A stretch of DNA of 64,000 bases from Norana najaformis (lineage: Eukaryota; Annelida; Clitellata; Crassiclitellata; Hormogastridae): contig OZ029916.1 of the NCBI GenBank assembly GCA_964023275.1, forward strand, positions 47,247,749 to 47,311,748, given 5' to 3'. Below are positions 34,680 to 46,751 of the stretch, piece by piece. The notes beneath the pieces were generated by a model. It made no database searches and was not told the DNA's origin. It saw only the letters and a program-made list of their open reading frames with translations. Both the position numbers and the translations under genes were made by a program. Position 1 is the stretch's first letter. Every line of letters begins with the position of its first letter.

Positions 34680-34815
34680 ATCAAAGATTTAGATGGCATA
34701 ATGTAATTGCAATTGTTATCATAGATTTAAATAGCGCCTCTAAAAGAGAGACTCGTCAAGAGGTGCCTCCAAACTGACAACACAAAATTATGATTAAATG
34801 TAATGGTTTTCAGTC
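34680..34815 (-). mobile_element. LINE-B 3' end
   Basis: GTAATTGCAATTG, AAATAGCGCCTCTAAAAGAG and GTCAAGAGGTGCCTCC form the reverse of the LINE-B stem and tail. It directly abuts the LINE-A end that follows. Confidence 0.55.
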
Positions 34816-34817
34816 GT

Positions 34818-35900
34818 AACAGTAATCGTAAACAAAATTTCTAAAGCGCCCTACGAAAGCTAAGTCGGGGGAACCAGCTTATCTACGGGCACTCAGTCAA
34901 AACAAAATTGTTAGACAGGAGGGTCAGACACCAGAATCAGGCAGACAGGCAGTCAGACAGCTGCGGTGGAGGGTGTTTGGAATTGGAGCGGCAAGATAGA
35001 TAAGGGGAAGAAGAGGAATAAGGATAGGATCTATGGAATAGTGTGTTTTTAGTTTTAAGTGAAAGACCTGGGCAGAGATTGCAAGGGGTGAAGTGTTGGT
35101 GAGTTAGTATCGGTCAGATAATTGTTGTAATTCTGGCTCTTACGGAACAGAGGTAGAGAAAGATCAAGGAGCTCGTGTCGAACATACCAAATTGAAACAA
35201 CTTGAGTCTTAAGTTTAGACCAGAAAGACATCACAGAACTGAGAACGAATCGAACTTCGCACTGAATTCCAAAGCTGTGGACCACCAACCAAGAACTGCT
35301 CTAGAATCCAACATTATTTCTGTTACGAGGGACAACAAGGTCTAGAATCCAACATTATTTCTGTTACGAGGGACAACAAGGTCTAGAATCCAACATTATT
35401 TCTGTTACGAGGGACAACAAGGTCTAGAATCCAACATTATTTCTGTTACGAGGGACAACAAGGTCTAGAATCCAACATTATTTCTGTTACGAGGGACAAC
35501 AAGGTCTAGAATCCAACATTATATCTGTTACGAGGGACAACAAGGTCTAGAATCCAACATTATTTCTGTTACGAGGGACAACAAGGTCTAGAATCCAACA
35601 TTATTTCTGTTACGAGGGACAACAAGGTCTAGAATCCAACATTATTTCTGTTACGAGGGACAACAAGGTCTAGAATCCAACATTATTTCTGTTACGAGGG
35701 ACAACAAGGTAGACTTTGAAGAGCTAGACCATGAAGCACCTTGCATACAAGGATAGCATCTGTAAATTGGACCCTAACTGCAAAAGTTAACCAATGTAAT
35801 TTGTAAGACATTAGGCCTGTAACTGGGGATCTTTGAGCAAGCCGAAGAACAAAGCGAGCAGCTGCACGCAGGACTGACCGCAAGGAGTCATAATGGCGAC
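34818..35900 (-). mobile_element. LINE-A, longest copy, with minisatellite inside ORF2
   Basis: Minus-strand frames run from RAAARFVLRLAQRSPVTGLM and VQFTDAILVCKVLHGLALQS (35,883 to 35,700) through the 41-bp array to SSVMSFWSKLKTQVVS and the 3' UTR with CGTAACAGTAATCGTAAAC. This is the C-terminal part of a CR1/L2-like ORF2 plus 3' UTR; the catalytic part is missing. Confidence 0.7.
35300..35709. repeat. 41-bp minisatellite, exactly 10 units
   Basis: Unit begins TCTAGAATCCAACATTATTT and ends GAGGGACAACAAGG. By eye nine of ten units are identical; the sixth has TATATCTG for TATTTCTG. The array is head to tail without spacers, so it is not a CRISPR array. Confidence 0.95.
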
Positions 35901-35979
35901 GAGGAAGGGACCACAGCTGGTTGGAGTTTACTCAGACTATACTCAGTGGATGTAGGAGTGGACACGAACATACTCTGTA

Positions 35980-36195
35980 ACTGCGTTTTGAGATGTCACT
36001 TCAAAGTCTACCCGACCAGGAGATAAGTGCAAACCGGAGTCTAGTGAGAATGTTGAATAAACTGATTTTGGTGTAATAATATAAAAGTCAAACGTCACTG
36101 GGAGTTCAACGCTTCTCGATGTCCGATGCACACACAGCTACCATCAACATTAATTGGATAAATAATCTAATAAAGTCCGTCACGTAACCATAACC
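35980..36195. repeat. Dispersed repeat shared with 50635-50845
   Basis: It shares ordered blocks with 50,635-50,845 and lies between a LINE-A copy and a SINE-1 copy. Confidence 0.55.
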
Positions 36196-36197
36196 TT

Positions 36198-36375
36198 GAG
36201 GCACGGTAGCCGACTGGTTAGAACGTTCGGCTTGCAAAGCGGACAATACAGGTTCGAGCCTCCCTCGGGGCGGTTACTGTGCAAGTATCTCGAGCAAGTC
36301 GTTCATACACAATTGCTAAGCTCCACTGAGATCTGTCATACGGTCGTTTGTGCACTTCTGCGTATTGGTAGGAGG
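36198..36375 (+). mobile_element. SINE-1 copy
   Basis: GAGGCACGGTAGCCGACTGG (5' end and A box), GGTTCGAGCCTC (B box, 36,251) and CGAGCAAGTCGTTCATACAC (body) are clear; the 3' stem is degraded. Confidence 0.75.
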
Positions 36376-36470
36376 GCAGTAATGTATTTGTATATTTGTA
36401 TAACATAGACCTGACCTTGAGCTTGTAAATGACTATACATACACGTTTAAATATATGTATATACGCTTAT

Positions 36471-37046
36471 AGGACAATAACCCCCCAGACAATAACTCCC
36501 CGGACAATAACCCCCGGATAATAACCCCGGGGATAATAACCCCACATGCAAAAAAACGGACAGAAATCTCCTATACTGATATATTAATTATATAAAATAT
36601 ACAAATAATGTATATTAATCATACAGTTTATATATTAATTTATTAGACATATACGCCTCTTTTCGCACTCAAAAGACACTAAATCATTTGCTAAATTTTT
36701 CTGCTTTACGTATACATAAACTTCAAAACTAAGTTTATCTTTTCATTGATCAGATTTTATAAATTCCATCATGGATAGAAATAGATCACATTTTAAAACT
36801 TTGTATTTTCCATAAACCATTTCTATTATATAGTAGTTGACCTCTTTCATGTTGTATGGTAAGTCTTTCATGTCTAGGCTGTGCCTAATTGTCTAATAAT
36901 TGTCTAATAATTAGTTTTTGATGTGTGGTAAGTCTTTCATGTGTACTCTTTACTTTATGTACTGTATCAGTATAGGGGGTTATTGTCCGGGTTTTTTTGC
37001 ATGGGGGTTATTGTCCGGGGGTTATTGTCCGAGGGGTTATTGTCCT
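36471..37046. mobile_element. MITE-like element with GGACAATAACCCC ends
   Basis: The left end is a run of variants of GGACAATAACCCC and the right end a run of GGGGTTATTGTCC, so the termini are inverted repeats built of tandem units. Homology continues inward: CATGCAAAAAAACGGAC and CTATACTGATA on the left pair with GTTTTTTTGCATG and TATCAGTATAG on the right. The AT-rich middle has no ORF. It is 576 bp with no clear target-site duplication. Confidence 0.7.
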
Positions 37047-37059
37047 GTTACCATACATA

Positions 37060-37125
37060 CATATATATATACATATATATTAGACAGAATCAATATATAC
37101 ATACATAGACATATATATTAGACAG
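37060..37125. repeat. ATAC/TATA microsatellite
   Basis: CATACATATATATATACATA and a repeated ATTAGACAGAATCAA follow the MITE-like element. Confidence 0.7.
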
Positions 37126-38017
37126 AATCAAACAGTGTGTCTAGCCTTTGGTCGGCAACTAGTGACCCATTACCATTTGAACAGCTGTTTCACACCGTGA
37201 TTCGGAAGTTATCGGTTTGAAGCATCGGTTAAGTCCACCCTCATCTGACGAAGCTAGTAAACGCGTGGAGCAACCATCTTGACCACTGTTCCGTTGGAGT
37301 GGGAAACGATTGGACTCAAGTCGTGTGGTCAAGATCTTAACGGATGATTGCTTTTCTCGCCCGTCGTGGCTGTGATCGTGCCACGGTGTTTATATTCGTT
37401 TATATTCGGAGGAGTGTATAACCGTGCAAAATTAAACCGATTGCATCTAGTTAGGAATCCGCTGAAAGGTTAGCGAGATTGAATTCTGTGGACAGGAAAA
37501 TGGAGGCTTTATTGGAAGGCTGCATTGTGTCGCATCGGACATTGAATTATAGTTCCGTCGTGAGCAGTATTCCGAGTGAAGGCTGACACTGTTACTGTGA
37601 TGGAAATTGGTCCTGTTTTTTTCAGAGACGGCGCAACGTTCTGTTGTTGTTACTGTTTGCAACCAGTGTGATGCGTGAGCAGAGTGCAATCAAACAATAG
37701 CGTCTTACGAAGTGGTCCAGAGACCGACACCATCAAACTGACACAACTTGGCGTCCGCAGTGTATTCGTTCCAGCTCTTCCTTACTCTTGGCCTAATTCT
37801 GTTAACTGTTGAATCAGTTAACTTTAATCGACTAAACTTGGGTTGCCCTTTAGAAATACATACCTCACGAGGTGAAAGAACTTGCTGAAAAAAGAGTAGA
37901 TCAAAAACGTGCTCTAATTTAATCTGTTGCAACAAATTGACTTCTGTGACGTGAACAGTGAATACAAAAAGCATCAGTGAATATCTCACCAAAACCATCC
38001 TGCTTGTCATTTCAGTT

Positions 38018-38140
38018 TCCTAGTAAGTAAATAAGTAAGTAAGTAAATAAGTAAGTAAGTAAGTAGGTAAGTACGTAAATAAGCATTTATTGACATGCCA
38101 TGTGTCCATCAGCTGAACAAAGAATCTTTGGCATAACCCA
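38018..38140 (-). mobile_element. (AAGT)n-headed retroelement 3' end
   Basis: About 65 nt of AAGT/AAAT units is followed by GCATTTATTGACATGCCATG and CATCAGCTGAAC, the signature also seen at 58,325 and 62,140. Confidence 0.6.
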
Positions 38141-38499
38141 GGCCATCCATTTTAACAATAGGCTGAATCAGACATGCTGTGAAGGTTAGATAATTTTCAT
38201 CTAATCTATCGGATTCTATAGAGCCGTTCTCAATATGCAAAGGCTTCCAACAGTGATCGATTCAAGTGAAGCTGTGGTCAAAAATCGTAATCAGTTGGAG
38301 AAGCCTGGTCGAAATCCATTAGGTCAGCACATACCTAAGCTTCGGTGTCCAATGAAGATGTATAAACATACATTTGCTCTACACTGCAGACTCATTACAA
38401 CATGCTTCGTTATAAAAATGAATTCTGATATAATATGAACAGGTATGTGGATCCCAAATTTAGTTCAGCTACAGAAACAAACTCATTAATTTGTGGCTT

Positions 38500-38790
38500 T
38501 TGTAATTGTAATTGTAATTTGAAATTTATAAAGCGCCACTTCAATGATAAACCATCAGAGGCGCTTCCGACCCAAAGTAGGGAAACCACAGTCAAACAAG
38601 ACAGTCTTCAGGCGCCTGCGGAACAGCGGATTTCACAAACTGAGGAGCTCAAGCTGCATCTAATAAGACAGGTTATTCCAGCGGGTAGGTCCGACAAAAG
38701 CAAAGCTTCTACGCTGTGTGGTGGACATACTCATACGAGGGACAATGAGGCAACCATGGGCAGCCGACCCTAGAAAACCACGACCAGGTA
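38500..38790 (-). mobile_element. LINE-B 3' end
   Basis: GTAATTGTAATTGTAATTTG, AAAGCGCCACTTC and CAGAGGCGCTTCCGACCC give the reverse of stem and tail, followed by CTTCAGGCGCCTGCGGAACA as at position 121. The body includes ACGAGGGACAA as in the minisatellite unit. Confidence 0.65.
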
Positions 38791-38832
38791 CCGAGGAAAC
38801 CAGAGTGCAGATATCCATTAAAGTATAACGTC

Positions 38833-39010
38833 ATCATCGTCGTCATAATCGTGTTGTTCAAATATAGTGTCAGCTTATTTCTAATCAGTTTTATGTATGT
38901 TATCATTATTATCACACTTTTCACGAAAAGTTAAAAATGTTCTCTTTTGCTGGGGTTCCTTTGGGTATATTACTTAACGGGGCGCTATATAAATGTTCTG
39001 AATGAATTAG
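38833..39010 (+). repeat. ~180-bp repeat ending GGGGCGCTATATAAATG (copy 1)
   Basis: This block (GTGTCAGCTTATTTCTAATC to TATAAATGTTCTGAATGAAT) is almost identical to 40,535-40,710. The 3' end GGGGCGCTATATAAAT looks like a retroelement terminus. Confidence 0.75.
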
Positions 39011-40194
39011 TTATAAGGAATTCGTAATACCATATCTTTCTACTGGATTAATATTGCTTTTAACGTACAGCAACAGCCTTCTAACCTAACAGTCTTCTGG
39101 TTAGCTCGATCCATTTAAACTAATCTCTAACTATCTAAAGCCAGTTCAGTGTCCATGATCTCCGACTTTATCCAAGATTCCGCAATTCCAATTTTGTCAG
39201 TATTTCTCTCGCAACTGGTAGACACTAATCAACAATCAGTTTCTGGTGTATAATACGCGAACAGAAACCAAAAACGTAAAACTGTCCACCATAATATGTT
39301 TGCAAAGTGCAACGCTTGACCAATCTGGTGTGCTTAGTATTCTGACGCATTTTAGTGTTCGAATGTGCTTTAGTATTCTGACTCATACGATGCCGGCCAT
39401 TTCACGTGATGCATATGATGCAGGTGTGGATAAAAGCGAAAGCTGCGTTTGGGATTCAGACAAAGACCTCGCACACTATGGGACCGCAGAGATTATGTTT
39501 GATGCATTGCATGTGCGGCGTGTGTGCCAGGGTATCATGACGCTGCTGGACAGCCAGCACGGGACACAGCTTCATTTAGATATCAGTGATATTGTTGATC
39601 TTTTTGCCGACATTGAATAGATCATCGAGTTATGGCACGGCATGAACCAGGCAATAATAACTTGAGTGCGCTGATAATAGTTTACTGAGATGATAAGCCT
39701 TGTATTATTTTCTGATATGGATATACAACCCGCTGTTTGATATGGTGGTCGTCAATACATGACGTCTGCACAGAGGGGGAAGGAGAAGTCATCCAAATGC
39801 ACACAAGGATGGAGGGGATTTAACTAAAGCCGACGTCCGCATCTAAATTTGGTGCATACAGTTATTTCAGCACAGCCATTGAAGTAAAAGACAACTTCAA
39901 TCAGACAGCAGACAGTCAGTGTTGCACCGGACCTAATTAGAGACGCATTTGCCAGATGCGGCAGTATAAAAATACACCACCCAATGGCACCGTTAGCGGC
40001 GCAAGATCGAAAGGATAGGCTAATCTAGGGTTTAGTACTCAGTTGAGTGCGGACGTTGGCAGCAAGGGGTGGTGGAGGGTAATGACAAATGCGGATTGAT
40101 GCGGACAAGGGGAAGAGGGGGGGGGGGGTCCAAAGAAGATAATTTTTGCGGACGTCCTTTATGGATGACCCCATCTAAGACATTGTGCTGTGCA

Positions 40195-40198
40195 TACC

Positions 40199-40248
<50 letters not shown>

Positions 40249-40520
40249 CTCACCTAATAATATCTCGCCTAATGTGAATAATAATGATAATATCTCACCT
40301 GAATGATAATAATAATAATAATATTAATAACAATAATAATAATATCTCACCTAATAATATCTCACCTAATGTGAATAATAATAATATCTCACCTGAATAA
40401 TAATAATAATAATAATATTAGTATAATAGTAATAATAACAACAACAATAATAACAATAATAACAATAATATAATTAACAACAACCATGACAATAATAATA
40501 ATATTATTATTATTATTATT
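40195..40520. repeat. ATT/AAT microsatellite cluster
   Basis: A pure ATT run (40,200-40,248) is followed by AAT runs separated by the phrase TATCTCACCTGAATAATAAT. The ORFs rich in Tyr, Asn or Ile are products of the repeat. Confidence 0.9.
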
Positions 40521-40534
40521 TATCTTCGTCATCA

Positions 40535-40710
40535 TCGTCGTCATCATCATGTTGTTCCAATATAGTGTCAGCTTATTTCTAATAAGTTTTATGTATGTTA
40601 TCATTATTATCACACTTTTCACGAAAAGTTAAAAATGTTCTCTTTTGCTGGGAGTTCCTTTGGGTATATTACTTAACAGGGCGCTATATAAATGTTCTGA
40701 ATGAATTAGT
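40535..40710 (+). repeat. ~180-bp repeat ending GGGCGCTATATAAATG (copy 2)
   Basis: It is almost identical to 38,833-39,010 over its whole length and lies just right of a long AAT/ATT region. Confidence 0.75.
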
Positions 40711-41374
40711 GAATGAATTATATTAGTTAAGACTTTATGAACATTAGGAATTTGCTTTGAAGATGCAGTCTTAACTATTTCTGACCGATCGAGATTCATC
40801 AAAAGGATTCTGCTGTGCTAACTTACTTGAACCATTGCATCTGCATGTGTATGTATAGGTTTGTGTATGTGTGTCGTATATAGGGTATATAAGGCTTAAA
40901 GCTCACTGCGATCCATTAAAATTAATGGCTTTTATGGTCTTCCGGCTTTGGTCTTTCAGAAATAAATCTGGAAGATGCCAGGAAATTTCGTCAGAGCTGA
41001 GATCGGGATTTTGTTGTTCGATAAATCAGATTATTCTGGACATGTTTTCATATTTTTGAAAGTTGTAAATAATGAGATTGTCACTTTCTATGTGCCCTTC
41101 ATTTCGGGATTATCACTATCATTTTCTGGGTTTTCGGAGGACGTGAAACTCTATCGAAACTGCACAAGGGTATGATCTTCCTTGATAGAGTCACTCAAAA
41201 CTGGCACGTGCTTTACCTGAGCTATGCTAAATTCACGTTTTATTGACATATCTTTCAAAAATGATTTTTAGTCTTTTTCTTTCAGCACAGGAATTCTTTG
41301 GAGGTCATTTAACCCTTCAGAATTCCTTGTTTTGGGGTGAGCTATTTGATGCAACCACCTGTATGTAGTGCAAG

Positions 41375-41450
41375 CAAGCAAGTAAGTAAGTAATGCAGTT
41401 GTTAAGACGCCATGTGTACATCGACTGAGCAAGGAATCTCAGCCTTATTA
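41375..41450 (-). mobile_element. (AAGT)n-headed retroelement 3' end
   Basis: AAGCAAGTAAGTAAGTAATG is followed by CAGTTGTTAAGACGCCATGT and GACTGAGCAAGGAATC. Confidence 0.55.
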
Positions 41451-41789
41451 ATTAATAAACATTTTACCGCTATTGCCAGGATAGGAGCATTTGCACGACA
41501 TCCGAGTTGGAGCGAGTTCAGACGCAATTAATTGATGTATTTGTATTCAAAAGCTCCTACCATGTTGTTTGAACCTCCCTTAGGGTATTGCTTGACCTCT
41601 TTTCTAAAATCACTTGCTTTAACCCAGTTTGCTTTCCTACTCGCATCACTTCAATATTTTAGTGCTTAGCGATAGAGGATATAGCGTACAGATAACTAAT
41701 CCATAATCAGCCTATGCTAAGCATCACTTCAATATTATGCTGCTCATTGACAGAGGATATAGGGAAGAGATAACTTATCCATACAGTTC

Positions 41790-42075
41790 ACTCCTTGCGA
41801 TTTCTGTGCAGGTCTTTCTCTCAAAGCTGAAACACTCCTCTTCCACATATCCTGTCCTGATTCTTCCTTTTCCTCTGATCTCAGTCCGGTTCAATTCCAA
41901 ACACCATCAACCATAGCAGTCTGATTGTCTCCTGCCTGACTCTTGGATCTTGACCTGAAACCGAACCCTTCCTGCCTATCCATTTTGTTTTGGCTGATCG
42001 CCTGCGAATAAGCTGATTCCGCTACTTAGCTCTCGTTAGGCCCTCTAGAAATCTTGAGCTTATGAATACAATGGA
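41790..42075 (+). mobile_element. LINE-A 3' end
   Basis: TCCTTGCGATTTCTGTGCAG, CACTCCTCTTCCACATATCC, CCATTTTGTTTTGGCTGATC and CTCTCGTTAGGCCCTC follow the family consensus; the hexamer tail is short. Confidence 0.65.
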
Positions 42076-42394
42076 AATTTATCATTTTCCAATTTGAAAT
42101 CGGAATTATAGTGAACATGCATGAGCGAAGTTATAGCATTCCGTCATATATACTACTCCATATATATGGCCTATTCATAAGTAAAGAACTTTATGATTTA
42201 AATCGCTAGTAGAAAGAGCAGGGTGCTTGTTTCACTCCTGCTTCTTCGTCTGTACTCGAACGTTATAATAATACCTGTAATAAAAATCCACGAACGTCTA
42301 CTGTGTCACTGTAATAATGCTCAAAGCATCAGTCGATGGTCGCTACTACTAGGCAAGTCGTTGTGCAGAGAGGTTGGAGTAATTAATCACTGAC

Positions 42395-42590
42395 CTGGTT
42401 AGCTAAAAGCGTACCTCAAGGCGCTTCTGTGTGTGAGGATGCCGGTTCACGTCCGGTCATGGGATATTTCAGAGATTTTAATATCGGGCTAGCACGATCT
42501 GTACTCGGGGACCTTAAGTGGCGTGACGCCCATTAAAACGGGCAGGGATGGTAAAGGATCTCATCCGATTAATTCAGTGGAAAATGAGCA
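42395..42590 (+). mobile_element. SINE-2 copy
   Basis: A tRNA-like B box CCGGTTCACGTCCGG is followed by GGGATATTTCAGAGATTT, GGCTAGCACGATCTG and GGCGTGACGCCCATT. The body is shared with 58,855-59,010. Confidence 0.65.
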
Positions 42591-43219
42591 GGGTTGAGCC
42601 ATACAAAACGTGCACATTTACATTCTAAGCGAAGGAAGCTATACGTTTGGCATGTGCTACGGAAGAGTGGAAATTGCACGGAGAAGCAGATGTTTTCAAA
42701 AAACTCCATGGTCACGAGCACGGAGTAGACCTCTAAGATTACATGAATCAACACATCAAGTTGTGGACTGAACTATTGTTAAACCACCTATTGAAGGAGA
42801 CAAAGGAAAACAAAGTTGTTCAAGATGCAGCCAATCCTCAACTTGAGGATGGTTTAAGACAAGAAAAGACAATCCAATGAAGAAGATCAGTCTGTTAAGT
42901 TAACCCCGATAGCCGGCAATGGGTGTGAATTGTTGGCGATTTCATTTGCTCAGATAAGGTGAGCAGTTTTCTCAATAGGGGCCAAAAAATGTTGTTACAA
43001 CTACCATTTCAATGAACACTTCCAGCACTATTTCCAGCAAGTCGCTAAATAGTCTTAATCTCATTCACAGCAAGAATCATCCAACCATTTTGGAGGTAAT
43101 AAAAACAGATAAAAGAAGAATTATCAAAGAACCAAGTAAAGGTTACTGCCTGTAAGAAAACACCATTTGCTGAAATCCTTTTCATCTACAAGAAAACTGC
43201 CCCATATTAATTAAGCTGC

Positions 43220-43400
43220 AGTACTAATTCTAAGAGAAGAATGGAAGGAAAGAAAAGAAGACGACCTAGGCAACTGCTACTAGGCTGGATGATGGTGGAC
43301 GGATAAGATAAACTGAAGGAGGAGGCCCAAGAATGTCAGGAATGACACCGTTGAGCGTTCGAAACTGCCCAGGGGCAGAAAACTTGAAGAAGCAGATTAA
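43220..43400 (+). mobile_element. LINE ORF2 C-terminal relic
   Basis: Plus-strand frames give RRPRQLLLGWMMVDG and KLKEEAQECQE, the ending of RTE/CR1-like ORF2 (GRPRQ-LLDWMM-DGY-KLKE-A). Stops interrupt it. Confidence 0.55.
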
Positions 43401-44199
43401 TTCCTTAGCTCGACAGCATCCAGAAGTTCTGAGAGAGCAGGACTACTGACTGTACATTTTTGATCAGACTCATTTACCCGATAAATAAGACTTCGGATTC
43501 TTATTTTACTTTGATTTTCGTTCGTTTGACTTTCATGTTTGATTCTTTGCCTTAAAAGCATTCATGAATTCCTAGAGGTGAACTTTGGGTACCAACTTAA
43601 AACGAAACTAAGGAGAAGCAAGCAACAGCTTGCAGTCAATACCGCTTTCATCTGAGCCTGACGGCACCAGTGGTAATCAACCATAAGTAGACTGCAAGTC
43701 TACCGAGACCTACTCCAGAGACAGTGCACGATGTTTCATGTCGAAAGATTTCAGAAGTGCCTTTGAGACAATAATCCCAAAATAGCAGCATTATCATCAG
43801 GCACAAGCGTATGTATGTATACATGTATGTATGTGTATATGTATGTTTTTGTTCATTCTGCTCTGTCCTTTCTGATCCTATCTACGGCGCCTTGTGCATC
43901 GTTATCTAATAGATCTAAAACGTGTAACTTGAGATAAGCTGAAAGTGTATCTTGATTTGTCATGCAAACAGTGGAAACATTTTGTAATGCAAAACATTGG
44001 AAACATTCAGAAGGATATCGTAGGAAAATGGTCACATACGCGAGAAAGGAAAGCACGAGAAAACGGGACAAAGCGAGGGACTGGCATATCCCCAGAGTCA
44101 TCTCTCTCAATTGTTTGGCTAATTTATTTTGAAAGAGGGAGTTTTTCTCATTTGTTTCTGAACCTGCACGAACCTCTTTTAAAAGGATGTGCAGATAAG

Positions 44200-46700
44200 C
44201 GGGGTTGAACCATCGGCGAATAAGGTTCTATATATCATAAAGATAATTCAGCATGATTAGTATACGTGGCATGGCTGGACAATATTAAAAACTGCCAACA
44301 CAGGATTTTCTTTCTGTAAACGTTGCTCCACAGTCGAAAAAGATCTTGTAGTAAAATTATTCCAACAAAAGTTAGGTAACACTTTTAAAATCAGTACAGT
44401 AGATAATTTATCCAATCTCGATTCTGAAAGTAACATGTTTACCAGTACATATGTATCTTTTTAGTTTTGGAGGTATGTATGCATGCATATATGAAGACAC
44501 AATATAGTACCTTTTACATCCCTCTTCAAAGCACTGCACACGTGGCTAGCTAAACAAACAAATGTGTTTTTAGGGATTGTGAAATGTATCCTGAATAGAG
44601 TCAAATGCGACTGTACATATATACAATCTATATGTACAGTTTTACATATTGCAAAGCTTTACAAATTTAGTGATACATACATACAGTTGTACATATATGT
44701 AGATGTATATATGCATGTATGTTAGCATGAATGTATGTGTGTACACATATGTATATATGTACCGGATATGTGTATGTATGTATGTATGTATGTACTATGT
44801 AACTATGAACACACGACATCAACCCGTCATTATGCAAAACTTGGGGTCCATATCGGCTACATTTATACCGCATTATATCAAAAACCGCGTTATACAAATT
44901 TCGCAAAGCAAAATGAGTTTCTGTTGTTCTTCAGTGTATACTTGCAGGTTTCGGGGACGTGAAATCATACGTGGTCGTCCTTTTGTGCAATAAAAACGTG
45001 CTACAACGGCGGAATTATTTGGCCAAATATTGCCAACATTGGTCACCACGAATGCGTGTTATCCTCTGATTATTTAATATTCGTTCGAGCTGTTAAAAGG
45101 AGTTGCCCCCGATCGCGTAAAGCAGCTTCTGAGTAATTCGTAACAGAATAAGCTTTACGTGTACAGTATTATCATCAGAGATCTTACTACCGCGTTATTG
45201 GTTTACGTCTGTATGACCTTTGCTGCGAGATACCATTGTGTCATTGCTCCCGCTATCAAATGCCCAAATACTGTAGACTTATATTGGCACATGTATTATC
45301 GTTCACGAAAGGCAGAGAGGACATGAAAAATACTTCGTTACAGCCAGGAAAATTGAACGCCTGCACGTGCTGTGATAGAAATTGATGTTTCTCATAAAAA
45401 AGTGCACGACACAACCGAATTCGTATTATATCTGAGCGCGCTATGACCGGTCTCTGGTGTATGTTTGCATCTGAATATCTGCATATAGCCGTTAAAGACA
45501 CTGTAATGAGAGAAAGGCGATTGTTGTTCTCGTCTGTCGTCGGCAAGGATCCGAAGGCGAACACAGTAACTGGGTGGCGAGTGGTGCTATTGTTCAGCTG
45601 CTCAATCTTCGGGGGACTATATAGCAGGTGGGTCGAGAATAGCCCGAAGATAAAGAGACGTGTTCATTGCTTTTTCTTATATATTATAAAAATATATAGC
45701 TTATTTAGAGGGATCTTTCAATGTAACAACTTCAACAGTCCGTAATTTGCTTCGGTCAGTGAATTCGTGTGATCAACTTGTTTATGAGTTGCACCTGTTA
45801 TTTAATCTTTCGACTCTCCGGATGTCGCCCGCTTGACCGTCTGTTTAGCGAATATTTATTAATTCCACTTCTCTATCTCTGTCTCCATGTATGCGTGTCT
45901 CTCTCTTTCTCTCTCTCTTTCCTATTCTTTAATGACCCCAGTCCGTCTTATCCTCTCCCTCAGTCAGTCTCTTTTTTATAACAGGTGTGTGCAAAATGAG
46001 TTATGCCGCTTTTAATGGTAGTCCGGCCTTACATATTAATAATACAGTTCTTAGTTCTTACAAATTAAAACACCGAGTATAGCAGAAATAAACTAAACAA
46101 CAAAATCTACACTTAGATTGAAAACTAATATCACCGTCGTCTTTCCCGCATTTCACAAAAGGCCCGTCAAAAATTCTGAGAATATGTCAAAGGCGTAAGA
46201 TCATAGGTACAAAACAATTATTATTACATTACTTTGCTGTCATGAAACTGTTCAGGCAGAGGTTAGACAAATATGACGCAGCTGTTGTGAAAGGGTACAA
46301 TAAACACTCTAGAAATTTCCTGTGTTCAAGAATATCTGTCCAGAGTATTCCCTGCACTATAAACTTCATGCTCTAGTAAATTTCTACTTCATCTTTGTAT
46401 TATTATAATTACACGATTATAATTATAAACGTAGTCATAATCATAATAATATTCAGGGTTAGAGGAATTGCCATAAATCATCCACCAACCAACTCAACTT
46501 ATCCAAAGTCAGATCCAGTTCTTCAAAACAGTAAAATATTATAATAGATACGAAATTATAAAAAGATTTGAAACTATATAGAATAATATTACAAAACTGG
46601 TAACTAAATCTGACATAATGACAAATTCAAACAGTCCATTTCAAGTGAAGGTTAGAACCGGAGTTATATCCCGTTTTGCAACAATACAGTCTACTTGACT
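44200..46700. other. Single-copy, AT-rich DNA with a GTAT microsatellite
   Basis: Apart from GTAT/ATAC units (44,650-44,800) and a CT-rich patch (45,895-45,935) I recognise neither repeat family nor gene. A 100-codon plus-strand ORF at 45,443 has no family resemblance I know. Confidence 0.35.
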
Positions 46701-46751
46701 GTGACACATTCTGCTATTGCAAAACGCCTCTTACCTAAAACGACCATGTTC

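Noticed and set aside
35300..35709. CRISPR array
   Set aside because: Units are contiguous without spacers and lie in an animal LINE relic; it is a minisatellite.
36198..36270. Functional tRNA gene
   Set aside because: A and B boxes are present but no acceptor-stem pairing was seen, and the sequence continues into the SINE-1 body; the same holds for the other SINE heads.
39246..39620. 124-codon plus-strand ORF (ends HLDISDIVDLFADIE)
   Set aside because: Start is a GTG, the N-terminal part contains a short internal duplication, and no family resemblance or splice context was seen. It may be chance; expression data would decide.
38833..40710. LTR retrotransposon
   Set aside because: The direct repeats lack TG...CA ends, and no primer-binding site or gag/pol frame lies between them.
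45443..45745. 100-codon plus-strand ORF
   Set aside because: No recognisable domain and no supporting promoter or splice sites; its C-terminal part is AT-rich.
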